DNA from: Clostridium sp.
GTDB lineage: Bacteria > Bacillota > Clostridia > Clostridiales > Clostridiaceae
Reading direction: 5' to 3'
Length of the DNA stretch: 13,174 bases
NCBI GenBank assembly: GCA_018372555.1
Contig: JAHAIU010000072.1
Location: forward strand, 1 to 13,174
Shown: piece after piece, positions 7,430 through 13,174 of the stretch
How positions within the stretch are numbered: the first letter of the stretch is position 1
Layout of the letters: each line of letters opens with the position of its first letter
Made by a program: the position numbers and the translations under genes
The notes under the pieces: generated by a model
What the model saw: only the letters and a program-made list of their open reading frames with translations
Databases searched by the model: none
What the model was told of the DNA's origin: nothing

Positions 7430-8215
7430 TTATACCTCTTCCTTCACTATTGATATAAACTTATCAGCAAGCTCCTTATACTGATGAAATCCAGTAACCT
7501 CATTAAATATACTTTCAAGACTACTTTCTTTAAAACTATTTTTCAATTCATCAAAATTTCCATCTGCTACAATTTCGCCATTATTAATTAAAACTATTCT
7601 ATCACTTATTTTCTCAACTACTTCCATAATATGAGAAGAGTAAAATATTGTCTTCCCTTCTTTCGCAAGATGAGATAGTATTTCTTTTATTATCATAACA
7701 CTATTGGCATCTAGACCACTTAAAGGCTCATCTAAAAATAATATATCTGGGTTATGAAGTAAACTAGATATAAGTATTAATTTTTGTTTCATCCCCTTAG
7801 AATAGGAGGATATCCTACTATTATATGACTCAGAAATACCTAAAACATCCATAAGTTTCAATGCTTTTTCGTCAGCTTTATCATAATCAAAACCATAAAT
7901 TTGAGCTATAAAAGTTAAATACTCTTTACCAGTTAAACTATCATATATCTCTGGAACTTCAGGAACATAACCTATTTTCTTCTTATAACTTTCATCTCCT
8001 GTAGCAATATCAGTTCCCATTACCCTTATTTTCCCAGAATATCCTGCAACAAGTCCTAAGATTAATTTAACTGTAGTACTTTTACCAGCACCATTAGGTC
8101 CTATATAACCAATAATGCTACCACTTTCAACCTTCAAATTAATACCTTTTAATACTTCTTTTTCTCCAAAATTCATTTTTAAGTCTTTTAATTCTAAAAT
8201 TATATTTTCTTCCAT
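7430..8215 (-). CDS. ABC transporter ATP-binding protein (exporter type)
   Basis: A 261-residue ATPase with all expected motifs: Walker A GPNGAGKST (39-47), signature YSKGMKQKL (138-146), Walker B ILFLDEPLSGLD (158-169) and the switch His in FYSSHIME (His195). The usual Q-loop Gln is replaced by Glu in YVPEVPE (about 84-90), a variant seen in many ABC-2-type exporter ATPases, so it does not imply inactivity. It should power the permease encoded 4 bp downstream. The start ATG follows AAGGGGTGAG. The 31-bp gap from the upstream ArAE-family gene suggests co-transcription. The cargo is unknown; drug, peptide or lipid export are all possible. Confidence 0.95.
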   Translation of the reverse strand: MEENIILELKDLKMNFGEKEVLKGINLKVESGSIIGYIGPNGAGKSTTVKLILGLVAGYSGKIRVMGTDIATGDESYKKKIGYVPEVPEIYDSLTGKEYLTFIAQIYGFDYDKADEKALKLMDVLGISESYNSRISSYSKGMKQKLILISSLLHNPDILFLDEPLSGLDANSVMIIKEILSHLAKEGKTIFYSSHIMEVVEKISDRIVLINNGEIVADGNFDELKNSFKESSLESIFNEVTGFHQYKELADKFISIVKEEV

Positions 8216-8246
8216 AAAATCTCACCCCTTATAATATTATACCTCT

Positions 8247-9239
8247 CTATGATTTTATTGTAAATTTATCCCTTTTATTTTCACTAGAATAGTTTAAAAT
8301 AAAGTTTCTCTTTATTCTTAATAAATCTTCCATATCGTTTAAAAATTGTAGTAATTGTGCTCTATTTTCAAATTCCTCTCTAGTTTTAGGCAAAGCCATT
8401 TTCTTAAAGTCTTCCTTTAAAACTCCAAGCTCCTCCAATAAATCTAAACAATCATTACTGTCTTTTATTTGAGATGCAACGCTTTTCGTAAATTTTGAAA
8501 TCATAAATGTTTGTTCAAAAGACATATAAAACTTTTCAAAATGTGATCTTAATTTTTTAATAATATCAAATTGAATCTTTCTCATATTCATATAATCAAT
8601 ATAATAAGAATCAGTATTTAATAAATTATTGCTAGCTATTTTATATGCCCTATTTACTGCTTCAGTCAATCTATTCTCTAATTCATTCATTATTATTTCT
8701 TCATCGATATCAACTGTATAACTCACTAAAGAATTTGCCATCTTATATAAAATAATTTTATAACTTTTTTCAATATACTCCTTGTCCTCATTAAACTCAG
8801 ATCTAAGAGATGGCATAAATAAATTAGCTATAGAAGCTATTCCTACTCCAATAAAGGTAATTAAAAGCTCATTTATTATCCAATAAGAATTAAGTTCACC
8901 TGCAATTAATAAATGTGTAGATAAAACTACAGCAGGAACCATTCCCTCAGCAATATTAAATTTTGATGTTATAGGTATAAATATTAAAAGAAATATTCCA
9001 AAAGTAATAGGATTTTGTCCTAGTATTTTAAATATTCCTATAGATAAAAATATAGCTATTATACAAGCAACTACTCTATTTCTTCCTACTATTAATGCTT
9101 TTTTCTTTGTATCTTGAATACTCAATATTGCAATAACTGCTGCTACTGTAGCGTATTGTACATCAAATAAATTTGCAATAACTAAAGCTACAGTAGCACT
9201 TATAGCCATTTTGAAGGCTAAATTATAAATATACTTCAA
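8247..9239 (-). CDS. Aromatic acid exporter (ArAE/FUSC)-family membrane protein
   Basis: A 330-residue protein with about six membrane segments packed into residues 8-145 and a soluble, helix-rich C-terminal half (about 150-330). This is the layout of the Gram-positive aromatic acid exporter family (ArAE_1 plus its C-terminal domain). QYATVAAVIAILSIQDTKKKAL and the Arg-rich RNRVVACIIA segment fit the family. Members are thought to export organic acids or relieve metabolite stress, but few have been tested. The start is TTG (9237-9239), since AAGGTGG lies 7 bases before it; the next ATG (codon 11) has no ribosome binding site. That binding site overlaps the stop codon of the radical SAM gene, implying translational coupling. 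It is the second gene of the operon. Confidence 0.88.
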   Translation of the reverse strand: MKYIYNLAFKMAISATVALVIANLFDVQYATVAAVIAILSIQDTKKKALIVGRNRVVACIIAIFLSIGIFKILGQNPITFGIFLLIFIPITSKFNIAEGMVPAVVLSTHLLIAGELNSYWIINELLITFIGVGIASIANLFMPSLRSEFNEDKEYIEKSYKIILYKMANSLVSYTVDIDEEIIMNELENRLTEAVNRAYKIASNNLLNTDSYYIDYMNMRKIQFDIIKKLRSHFEKFYMSFEQTFMISKFTKSVASQIKDSNDCLDLLEELGVLKEDFKKMALPKTREEFENRAQLLQFLNDMEDLLRIKRNFILNYSSENKRDKFTIKS

Positions 9240-9246
9240 ATTACCA

Positions 9247-9253
9247 CCACCTT
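9247..9253 (-). promoter_or_regulatory. Ribosome binding site deciding the TTG start of the ArAE-family gene
   Basis: AAGGTGG on the minus strand, 7 bases before TTG 9237-9239. Its first two A are the last bases of the upstream radical SAM stop codon (TAA, 9252-9254), so the two genes are translationally linked. Confidence 0.75.
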
Positions 9254-10127
9254 ATTTAAATCGTCTTTTTGCATATCCACATCTCTTACATAAGTCTTCT
9301 ACTGCAACTCTTCTGGAAAATCCATCATATATATTAGCAGCTCTTTTTGATGTAATTATCTCTTCAAGACTTTCTTCAAAGATATTTCCTAAAGGTATTT
9401 TACCCTCACTGTCTAAGCAACAAGGTACTACAGTACCATCTACTAATATTCCTATTTGGTCTCTAAGACCATGACAAAATACTTCCTCACTTATTAAGGA
9501 AAGATTAGCATCAGGCCAGCTAAACTTTTCTGCCATATTTAAATATACCCTATTTTTAAGTTTTATACCTTTTTTCTCACTTAAGGCTAGTGCAAGAGAA
9601 AAGTCTAATTCTAATATATTCTCAATTCTTTTTATAATTTCACTATTTAAACTATTATTAGCTTTAAGCTCTTCAGTATCAATATTCCAAAGTCTTAAAG
9701 CACAGATAATTTCACTTTTTTCATTAGCCTCTTTTATAAATGTTAAAACATTATTTAAATATTCATTAAAGTCTATTTTACTTTCATTTGCCTCAAAGCT
9801 ATGTAATGAAATATTTATTTGCCTTATTGCTTCTGATTCAATTAATATTTCCATAACATTATTTAATAATGTTCCATTAGTAGTAATATTAACTTTTATA
9901 TCAGCTTCTTTTGCAATTTTTAGAAAACTTTTTAAATTCTTATTTAAAAAGGGTTCACCCATTAAATGCAAATAAATATAATTTGTATAGCCCTTTATTT
10001 TTTCTATAATATTTTTAAACTCATAAGCTTCCATAAAGCCTAGTTCCCTACTAGTTTTAGGACAAAAATTACAACTTAAATTACAAATATTTGTTGTCTC
10101 TATATATATTTTTTTAAATCTTGGCAT
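9252..10127 (-). CDS. Radical SAM protein with SPASM-type C-terminal cluster domain
   Basis: A 291-residue cytoplasmic iron-sulfur enzyme. The radical SAM cluster motif is CNLSCNFC (Cys15, Cys19, Cys22). It is followed by HLMGEPFLN (SAM-binding GE motif, about 54-62) and NITTNGTLL. The C-terminus holds Cys218, Cys236-Cys237, Cys280 and Cys283 in the order FCHGL, VPCCLD, LCKRCGY. This spacing fits a short SPASM/twitch domain holding one auxiliary 4Fe-4S cluster. SPASM enzymes often modify peptides or proteins, but the class is diverse and no precursor peptide gene is visible nearby. The start ATG follows AAAGGAG at good spacing. It is the first gene of an operon with an ArAE-family exporter and an ABC exporter. 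The substrate is unknown. Confidence 0.93.
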   Translation of the reverse strand: MPRFKKIYIETTNICNLSCNFCPKTSRELGFMEAYEFKNIIEKIKGYTNYIYLHLMGEPFLNKNLKSFLKIAKEADIKVNITTNGTLLNNVMEILIESEAIRQINISLHSFEANESKIDFNEYLNNVLTFIKEANEKSEIICALRLWNIDTEELKANNSLNSEIIKRIENILELDFSLALALSEKKGIKLKNRVYLNMAEKFSWPDANLSLISEEVFCHGLRDQIGILVDGTVVPCCLDSEGKIPLGNIFEESLEEIITSKRAANIYDGFSRRVAVEDLCKRCGYAKRRFK

Positions 10128-10465
10128 TTATATCTCCTTTTTTTCTTATAGTTCTTTCAATTACTAATCTTTATATAAAATAAATTTATCATATTATCCC
10201 CAAACTTCCAATATATTAAGTATATAAGTTGCAATAAAGTTTTTACATTTTATTAGTTTATACTTCATATTAAAACGTTAATAAATTGAAATAACTTGAA
10301 AACTTATATAAAAATTTAAAGATATATATGCTTTCAATTGATGTAGTTTACTTTAAAAATATTTTTCACTTAAAATAACATAATTACTAAAAATGTAGAT
10401 TGCTTATTGAAACATATATATTATGAACAAATATTTTTTAATTAATAATAAAGGATGTGAAGGTA
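10128..10465. other. Divergent intergenic region between the radical SAM operon and the J-domain-like gene
   Basis: These 338 bp are extremely AT-rich and hold no credible gene. Possible promoters are weak. For the minus-strand operon, TTGGAA and TAAATT 17 bp apart (within about 10180-10215). For the plus-strand gene, TTTACT (10347-10352) with TAAAAT (10371-10376) 18 bp apart, or TTGCTT (10400-10405) with TATGAA (10422-10427) 16 bp apart. A 24-codon minus-strand frame, MKYKLIKCKNF onward, has no ribosome binding site. No riboswitch-like structure was recognised. Confidence 0.5.
10450..10455 (+). promoter_or_regulatory. Ribosome binding site deciding the start of the J-domain-like gene
   Basis: AAAGGA ends one base before an in-frame GTG (10457-10459), too close for initiation, but 10 bases before an in-frame TTG (10466-10468). 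TTG is therefore preferred, giving MDPYKVLGV, which matches how J domains usually begin. Confidence 0.6.
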
Positions 10466-10993
10466 TTGGATCCATATAAAGTATTAGGTGTATCTGAAAA
10501 TTCTTCAAATGAAGAGATTAAAAGAGCTTATAAAAATATCCTTAACGAATATTCACGAGATGGGAAACCATTTAGTTCTAGACCCCTTGCTGAAAATATC
10601 TTAAATGATGCAAATATGGCGTATGATTTATTAATAAATGGTGGAATTTATAAAGAAATTAGATCTTATATAGATAATAATAATATTTCTATTGCTGAAA
10701 GCAAATTAAATTTATTAGATTTGCAAAATTCCGCTGAATGGAACTATTTAATGGGGTTTGTATATTTTAAAAAAGGTTGGTTTGATCAAGGTATTCAACA
10801 TATTTTAAAATCTACAGAAATTGATCCAACCAATGAAGAATACTTAGATGCTTTAGATACTCTTAGAAAGCGATCTAATGAAATAGTTAATTATTATCAA
10901 AAAACTAATCAAAATACTAAGCCTCAAGGTGGTATGAACCTCTGCGGTGGAGGTGGAGGCAATTCTGGCAGTGGGAATGGCGGTATGTGCTAA
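10466..10993 (+). CDS. Degenerate J-domain protein with TPR-like and Gly-rich tail, HPD motif lost
   Basis: A 175-residue cytoplasmic protein. The N-terminus is a recognisable J domain: DPYKVLGVSENSSNEEIKRAYKNIL for helices I-II and LAENILNDANMAYDLLING for helix III. The catalytic HPD tripeptide between them reads Ser-Arg-Asp (NEYSRDG), so stimulation of DnaK ATPase as in normal J proteins is unlikely (family knowledge). Residues about 85-120 resemble a TPR pair (WNYLMGFVYFKKGWFDQG, then STEIDPTNEEYLDAL). The C-terminus is Gly/Ser/Asn-rich with two Cys and ends GGMC. Clostridial relatives often have a longer Cys-rich tail, so this tail looks reduced. GTG at 10457 is an alternative start, but its spacing to AAAGGA is too short. 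It stands alone on the plus strand. The reading frame is intact, so the protein is probably made, with a changed or lost role. Confidence 0.8.
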   Translation: MDPYKVLGVSENSSNEEIKRAYKNILNEYSRDGKPFSSRPLAENILNDANMAYDLLINGGIYKEIRSYIDNNNISIAESKLNLLDLQNSAEWNYLMGFVYFKKGWFDQGIQHILKSTEIDPTNEEYLDALDTLRKRSNEIVNYYQKTNQNTKPQGGMNLCGGGGGNSGSGNGGMC

Positions 10994-11002
10994 TTAGTTA
11001 AA

Positions 11003-11046
11003 AATTAAGAGTTATTAGTTAATGAGAAAGCTAATAACTCTTAATT
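11003..11046. terminator. 16-bp-stem hairpin between the J-domain-like gene and the receptor remnant
   Basis: AATTAAGAGTTATTAG (11003-11018) and CTAATAACTCTTAATT (11031-11046) are perfect inverted repeats with a 12-base loop. The hairpin begins 10 bp after the stop codon of the plus-strand gene, the place for a terminator, and could serve either strand. The following T tract is poor on both strands, so it may instead derive from an intergenic repeat. Confidence 0.55.
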
Positions 11047-11094
11047 CTTCACTTTACATTGTGCATAATCACATTTAAAATTTTAGTAAATGCT

Positions 11095-11880
11095 TTATAT
11101 ATCTAAAAGTTCATTAGATTGATTTTCAGTTCCACTTGCTACTTCATTCATAGCTAAGTAAATATTTTCTGTAGAGCCATTTAGTACATCAGCTATATAA
11201 GCTAAATTAGCTGAATCCTCTAAAGTATCATTTGAATTATTTTTCCCCCCAACTATCATATCTACAACAGTAGACCTTGTAGATTCTACTGCCCTACATA
11301 TGTTACCCACTTCATCGTTCCTATCTAAATATTTTTTATGAAAATCAACATGTAAATTTCCTTTTGAGAATTCATCCATAGTGTTTTTAATTAAATCAAT
11401 TATTTTATCTAATCCATTAATAATTAAGTTAACTAATATCATGCTTATAATAAGTATAATTATAGATGAAACAATAATCCAAGCTGCTAATCCTTTTAAC
11501 TCTCCTAAGAGAGATGCTTTAGTTATTTAAACTCCTATAGACCAATTAGCACTATTTATCCCAAAGTAAGCTATGTACCCCTTTTCATTTCCCATCTTAT
11601 AAGCTTCTACATTGCTATCACCCTTAATCATATTATTATGAATATTAATAATTTCAGAGTAACTTTTATCTGAACTCTTTTCTGCAATATAGTTTTCTAT
11701 TCCATCACCTGTTAAGTAATTTTTATCAAAAATAACATTAGCATCTTCATCTAAAATAAATATTTTTGAATTGTCAAATTCGCTTATATTATTTAAAACA
11801 GAAAAAATTATCTCAGCATTTTTTACTGCTACTAATAACTTTTCTTCTCCTCCATCATTATAGGGAATTGAATAATACAT
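11095..11880 (-). pseudogene. Remnant of a second methyl-accepting chemotaxis protein
   Basis: Two frames, 11527-11880 and 11095-11442, are one reading frame split by a single TAA at 11527-11529; the 28 codons between them are open in the same frame. Joined, they give the membrane-distal part of a Cache sensor domain (MYYSIPYNDGGEEKLLVAV; KIFILDEDANVIF; AYFGINSANWSIGV), TM2 (about LAAWIIVSSIIILIISMILV), a HAMP domain (FSKGNLHVDF, DRNDEVGNI) and the first turns of the signalling coiled coil (NEVASGTENQSNELLDI). Then comes TAA, and the signalling tip that contacts CheA/CheW is absent. Upstream, the frame closes at TAA 11893-11895, four codons before the Met, and TM1 plus the first half of the sensor are missing. 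With both ends gone and a stop in the middle it cannot work as a receptor. It is bounded by hairpins on both sides (11003-11046, 11897-11920). Confidence 0.88.
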
Positions 11881-11894
11881 AAGAAATAATTTTT

Positions 11895-11973
11895 ATAAAA
11901 AAACTCCTTTCGGAGTTTTTAATAATTCTTTTTTGTAATTCTGTAAGAATCACTTCAATGATTATTCTTTTTT
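11895..11973 (-). repeat. Composite 3'-region element, copy B (small hairpin plus terminator)
   Basis: It has the same parts as copy A (4387-4466), in the same orientation. On the minus strand a hairpin GTGATTCT-TAC-AGAATTAC (11935-11953) precedes a terminator stem AAAAACTCC/GGAGTTTTT (11899-11920) and a T tract. The distance from GGAG to GTAATT on the plus strand is 23 bases here and 24 in copy A. It lies 59 bp after the stop codon of the acidic unknown protein. Confidence 0.72.
11897..11920 (-). terminator. Rho-independent terminator of the CmpB-like/acidic protein pair
   Basis: A 9-bp stem (AAAAACTCC with GGAGTTTTT) and a 4-base loop, followed on the minus strand by T from the 7-A tract at 11897-11903. 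It lies about 110 bp after the stop at 12033 and separates that unit from the receptor remnant. A plus-strand T run also exists, so it could act both ways. Confidence 0.75.
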
Positions 11974-12032
11974 ACTGTTTAATTCTTAAGTACAACTTAA
12001 TTATAAATCCTTATATACTAATTTATTTTAAA

Positions 12033-12446
12033 TTACTCTAATTGAGTAAGTAATCTCTTCATTACATCTTTTAACTTTCCTTCATTCATATCTTCATGTA
12101 TCCCAGCTAAAACAAGTCTAATATCATTATCAGATAAATCCCACTTATAAGCCTTCATATCAATAATCGCATCTTCTGGAAGTATATCTTCAAGGTCTGT
12201 TGCAAGTTCCTCTGCTAAGCTTATATATTCATCAAATAACTCATCTTCACTTATCTCATTTAAATCATAATCATCTTTTATTATTTCATTTAATACATCT
12301 ATTTTTATACTTAAATTATAAGCAAAAGTATCTTCTCTTTTAGTACCCTTACTCATATCTTTTAAAACTTTAAACTCACTATTTTTTTCTATTTTTTCTT
12401 TTAATTCTTCAGTATCTAGTACTCTATTAACAAATGCTATATACAT
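12033..12446 (-). CDS. Acidic protein of unknown function
   Basis: A 137-residue soluble protein that I do not recognise. It is strongly acidic, with about 36 Asp/Glu against about 19 Lys/Arg, and has no signal peptide, membrane segment or Cys. It looks mostly helical, with amphipathic stretches at LDTEELKEKIEK, FDEYISLAEELATDLEDIL and LKDVMKRLLTQLE. The start ATG has a near-perfect AGGAGG ribosome binding site (complement of 12452-12457), so it is probably well translated. It lies 16 bp downstream of the CmpB-like membrane protein gene and is probably co-transcribed with it. Its stop is followed by repeat element copy B with a terminator. No function can be assigned. Confidence 0.8.
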   Translation of the reverse strand: MYIAFVNRVLDTEELKEKIEKNSEFKVLKDMSKGTKREDTFAYNLSIKIDVLNEIIKDDYDLNEISEDELFDEYISLAEELATDLEDILPEDAIIDMKAYKWDLSDNDIRLVLAGIHEDMNEGKLKDVMKRLLTQLE

Positions 12447-12462
12447 ATTTACCTCCTGTTTA

Positions 12463-13137
12463 TTATTTAATATTATTTTTTATTGCTTCCTTAATTGCTA
12501 TCTTAAGGTTATTAAACTCTTCTTTATATCTTTTATGTTCCAATTGAGGGAACGCATTAATAAGTCTTATAAATTTAATTTCTTTTTTGCTAAATTCCTT
12601 TTTAAGTTCTTTCAAAAGACTCATATTCTTAAGAGTAGTATTTAAATTGATTACTTCTAAAACTGTACGTAAAATATCTGTTATTAATAATAACATACAT
12701 ATAATCACTATTATTATAAGAGCTCTATTTGAAAGCATCTTTATATAACTCATAATTATAGGATGTATGAAACTCATTAATACAAGAGATAAAATTGAAA
12801 ATAAAGTAGAATTAAGCAAGCAAACTCTTCCTTTAATATTAAATTTTCTATTAGAGTAATCCCAAAGCCTTGTATGAAAAACATATTCTAACATTAAATC
12901 TGCTATAAACTCTATTACAGAAGCTATTATTCCACCAAATATAAATATTAAAATAGGTGATTTAATATTTAGGCTTGTCATTATATATATCACAAACACT
13001 GCTCCAAATCCATATACCGGACATATTGGTCCTTTTAAAAAACCTCTATTAATAAACTTTTTAGCTGGAATTGAGCAATATATTACCTCACAAATCCATC
13101 CTAAAAAACTATAAATAACAAAATATAGAAACCACAT
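12463..13137 (-). CDS. CmpB-type putative ABC transporter permease (ABC_trans_CmpB family)
   Basis: A 224-residue membrane protein with about five hydrophobic segments (about 2-20, 41-56, 62-83, 105-124, 139-163) and a charged, basic C-terminal tail of about 60 residues. Family signatures are SFLGWICEVIY (10-20), NRGFLKGPICPVYGFG (30-45) and LWDYSNRKFNIKGRVCL (91-107). Databases label this family a putative ABC permease, but no ATPase partner is encoded next to it and transport has not been shown, so the name should be read with care. The start ATG 13135-13137 has GGGAGG 7 bases upstream; an in-frame TTG at 13153-13155 would start before that site and is rejected. The acidic protein gene follows 16 bp downstream. 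Its promoter is probably beyond the right edge. Confidence 0.88.
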   Translation of the reverse strand: MWFLYFVIYSFLGWICEVIYCSIPAKKFINRGFLKGPICPVYGFGAVFVIYIMTSLNIKSPILIFIFGGIIASVIEFIADLMLEYVFHTRLWDYSNRKFNIKGRVCLLNSTLFSILSLVLMSFIHPIIMSYIKMLSNRALIIIVIICMLLLITDILRTVLEVINLNTTLKNMSLLKELKKEFSKKEIKFIRLINAFPQLEHKRYKEEFNNLKIAIKEAIKNNIK

Positions 13138-13144
13138 GTAAACG

Positions 13145-13150
13145 CCTCCC
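13145..13150 (-). promoter_or_regulatory. Ribosome binding site deciding the start of the CmpB-type gene
   Basis: GGGAGG on the minus strand, 7 bases before ATG 13135-13137. It lies downstream of the alternative TTG at 13153-13155, which therefore cannot use it. Confidence 0.8.
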
Positions 13151-13174
13151 AGCAATTAATTTCTATCTATTTAT

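Noticed and set aside
7430..8215. Loss of the Q-loop glutamine in the ABC ATPase as a sign of inactivity.
   Set aside because: Glu at this place is common in exporter ATPases of this type, and Walker A, signature, Walker B and H-loop are all intact.
10188..10275. 24-codon minus-strand ORF (MKYKLIKCKNF onward) upstream of the radical SAM gene as a RiPP precursor.
   Set aside because: No ribosome binding site, no leader-core character (only one Cys, no Gly-Gly site), and short open frames are expected by chance in such AT-rich DNA.

Overview
The window is very AT-rich, with short intergenic gaps, strong AGGAGG-type ribosome binding sites and almost exclusive TAA/TAG stops. Together with the protein families present, this fits the chromosome of a low-GC Firmicute, most likely Clostridium sensu stricto (inference from codon use and families; no 16S or other marker is in the window). 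It looks like ordinary chromosome with local gene decay. I see no phage, IS element, CRISPR array, tRNA or rRNA.

Layout, left to right. 1-770 (minus): a cation diffusion facilitator (CDF) transporter that runs off the left edge and has an in-frame TGA at codon 27. 946-2664 (minus): an intact methyl-accepting chemotaxis protein. 2885-4198 (plus): a membrane-anchored VanW-family cell-envelope protein, divergent from the chemotaxis gene, with a 14-bp palindrome just before the gene and a strong terminator after it. 4227-4471: intergenic DNA built of degenerate repeats and a composite hairpin element. 4472-5674 (minus): a BaiN/HI0933-family flavoprotein.

5770-10127 (minus) is a tight four-gene unit, transcribed as radical SAM/SPASM protein, then aromatic acid exporter (ArAE)-family membrane protein, then ABC ATPase, then a large ABC permease. 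Gaps are 12, 31 and 4 bp and a 17-bp-stem hairpin follows the last stop. Co-transcription is inferred from spacing. The ABC pair forms one exporter; the role of the radical SAM enzyme and its substrate are not known. After a 338-bp AT-rich gap comes a plus-strand J-domain-like protein (10466-10993) that lacks the HPD motif.

11095-11880 (minus) is the middle of a second chemotaxis receptor, missing both ends and interrupted by a TAA. The right end (minus) holds a CmpB-type membrane protein (12463-13137) followed 16 bp later by an acidic protein of unknown function (12033-12446).

The most interesting non-coding signal is a composite element present twice (4387-4466 and 11895-11973), each time in the same orientation downstream of a minus-strand gene. 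It combines a terminator hairpin with a second small hairpin whose sequence differences between copies all preserve pairing in the minus-strand RNA. I did not find a convincing new multi-gene system; the radical SAM/exporter operon is the best candidate for unexplored biochemistry.
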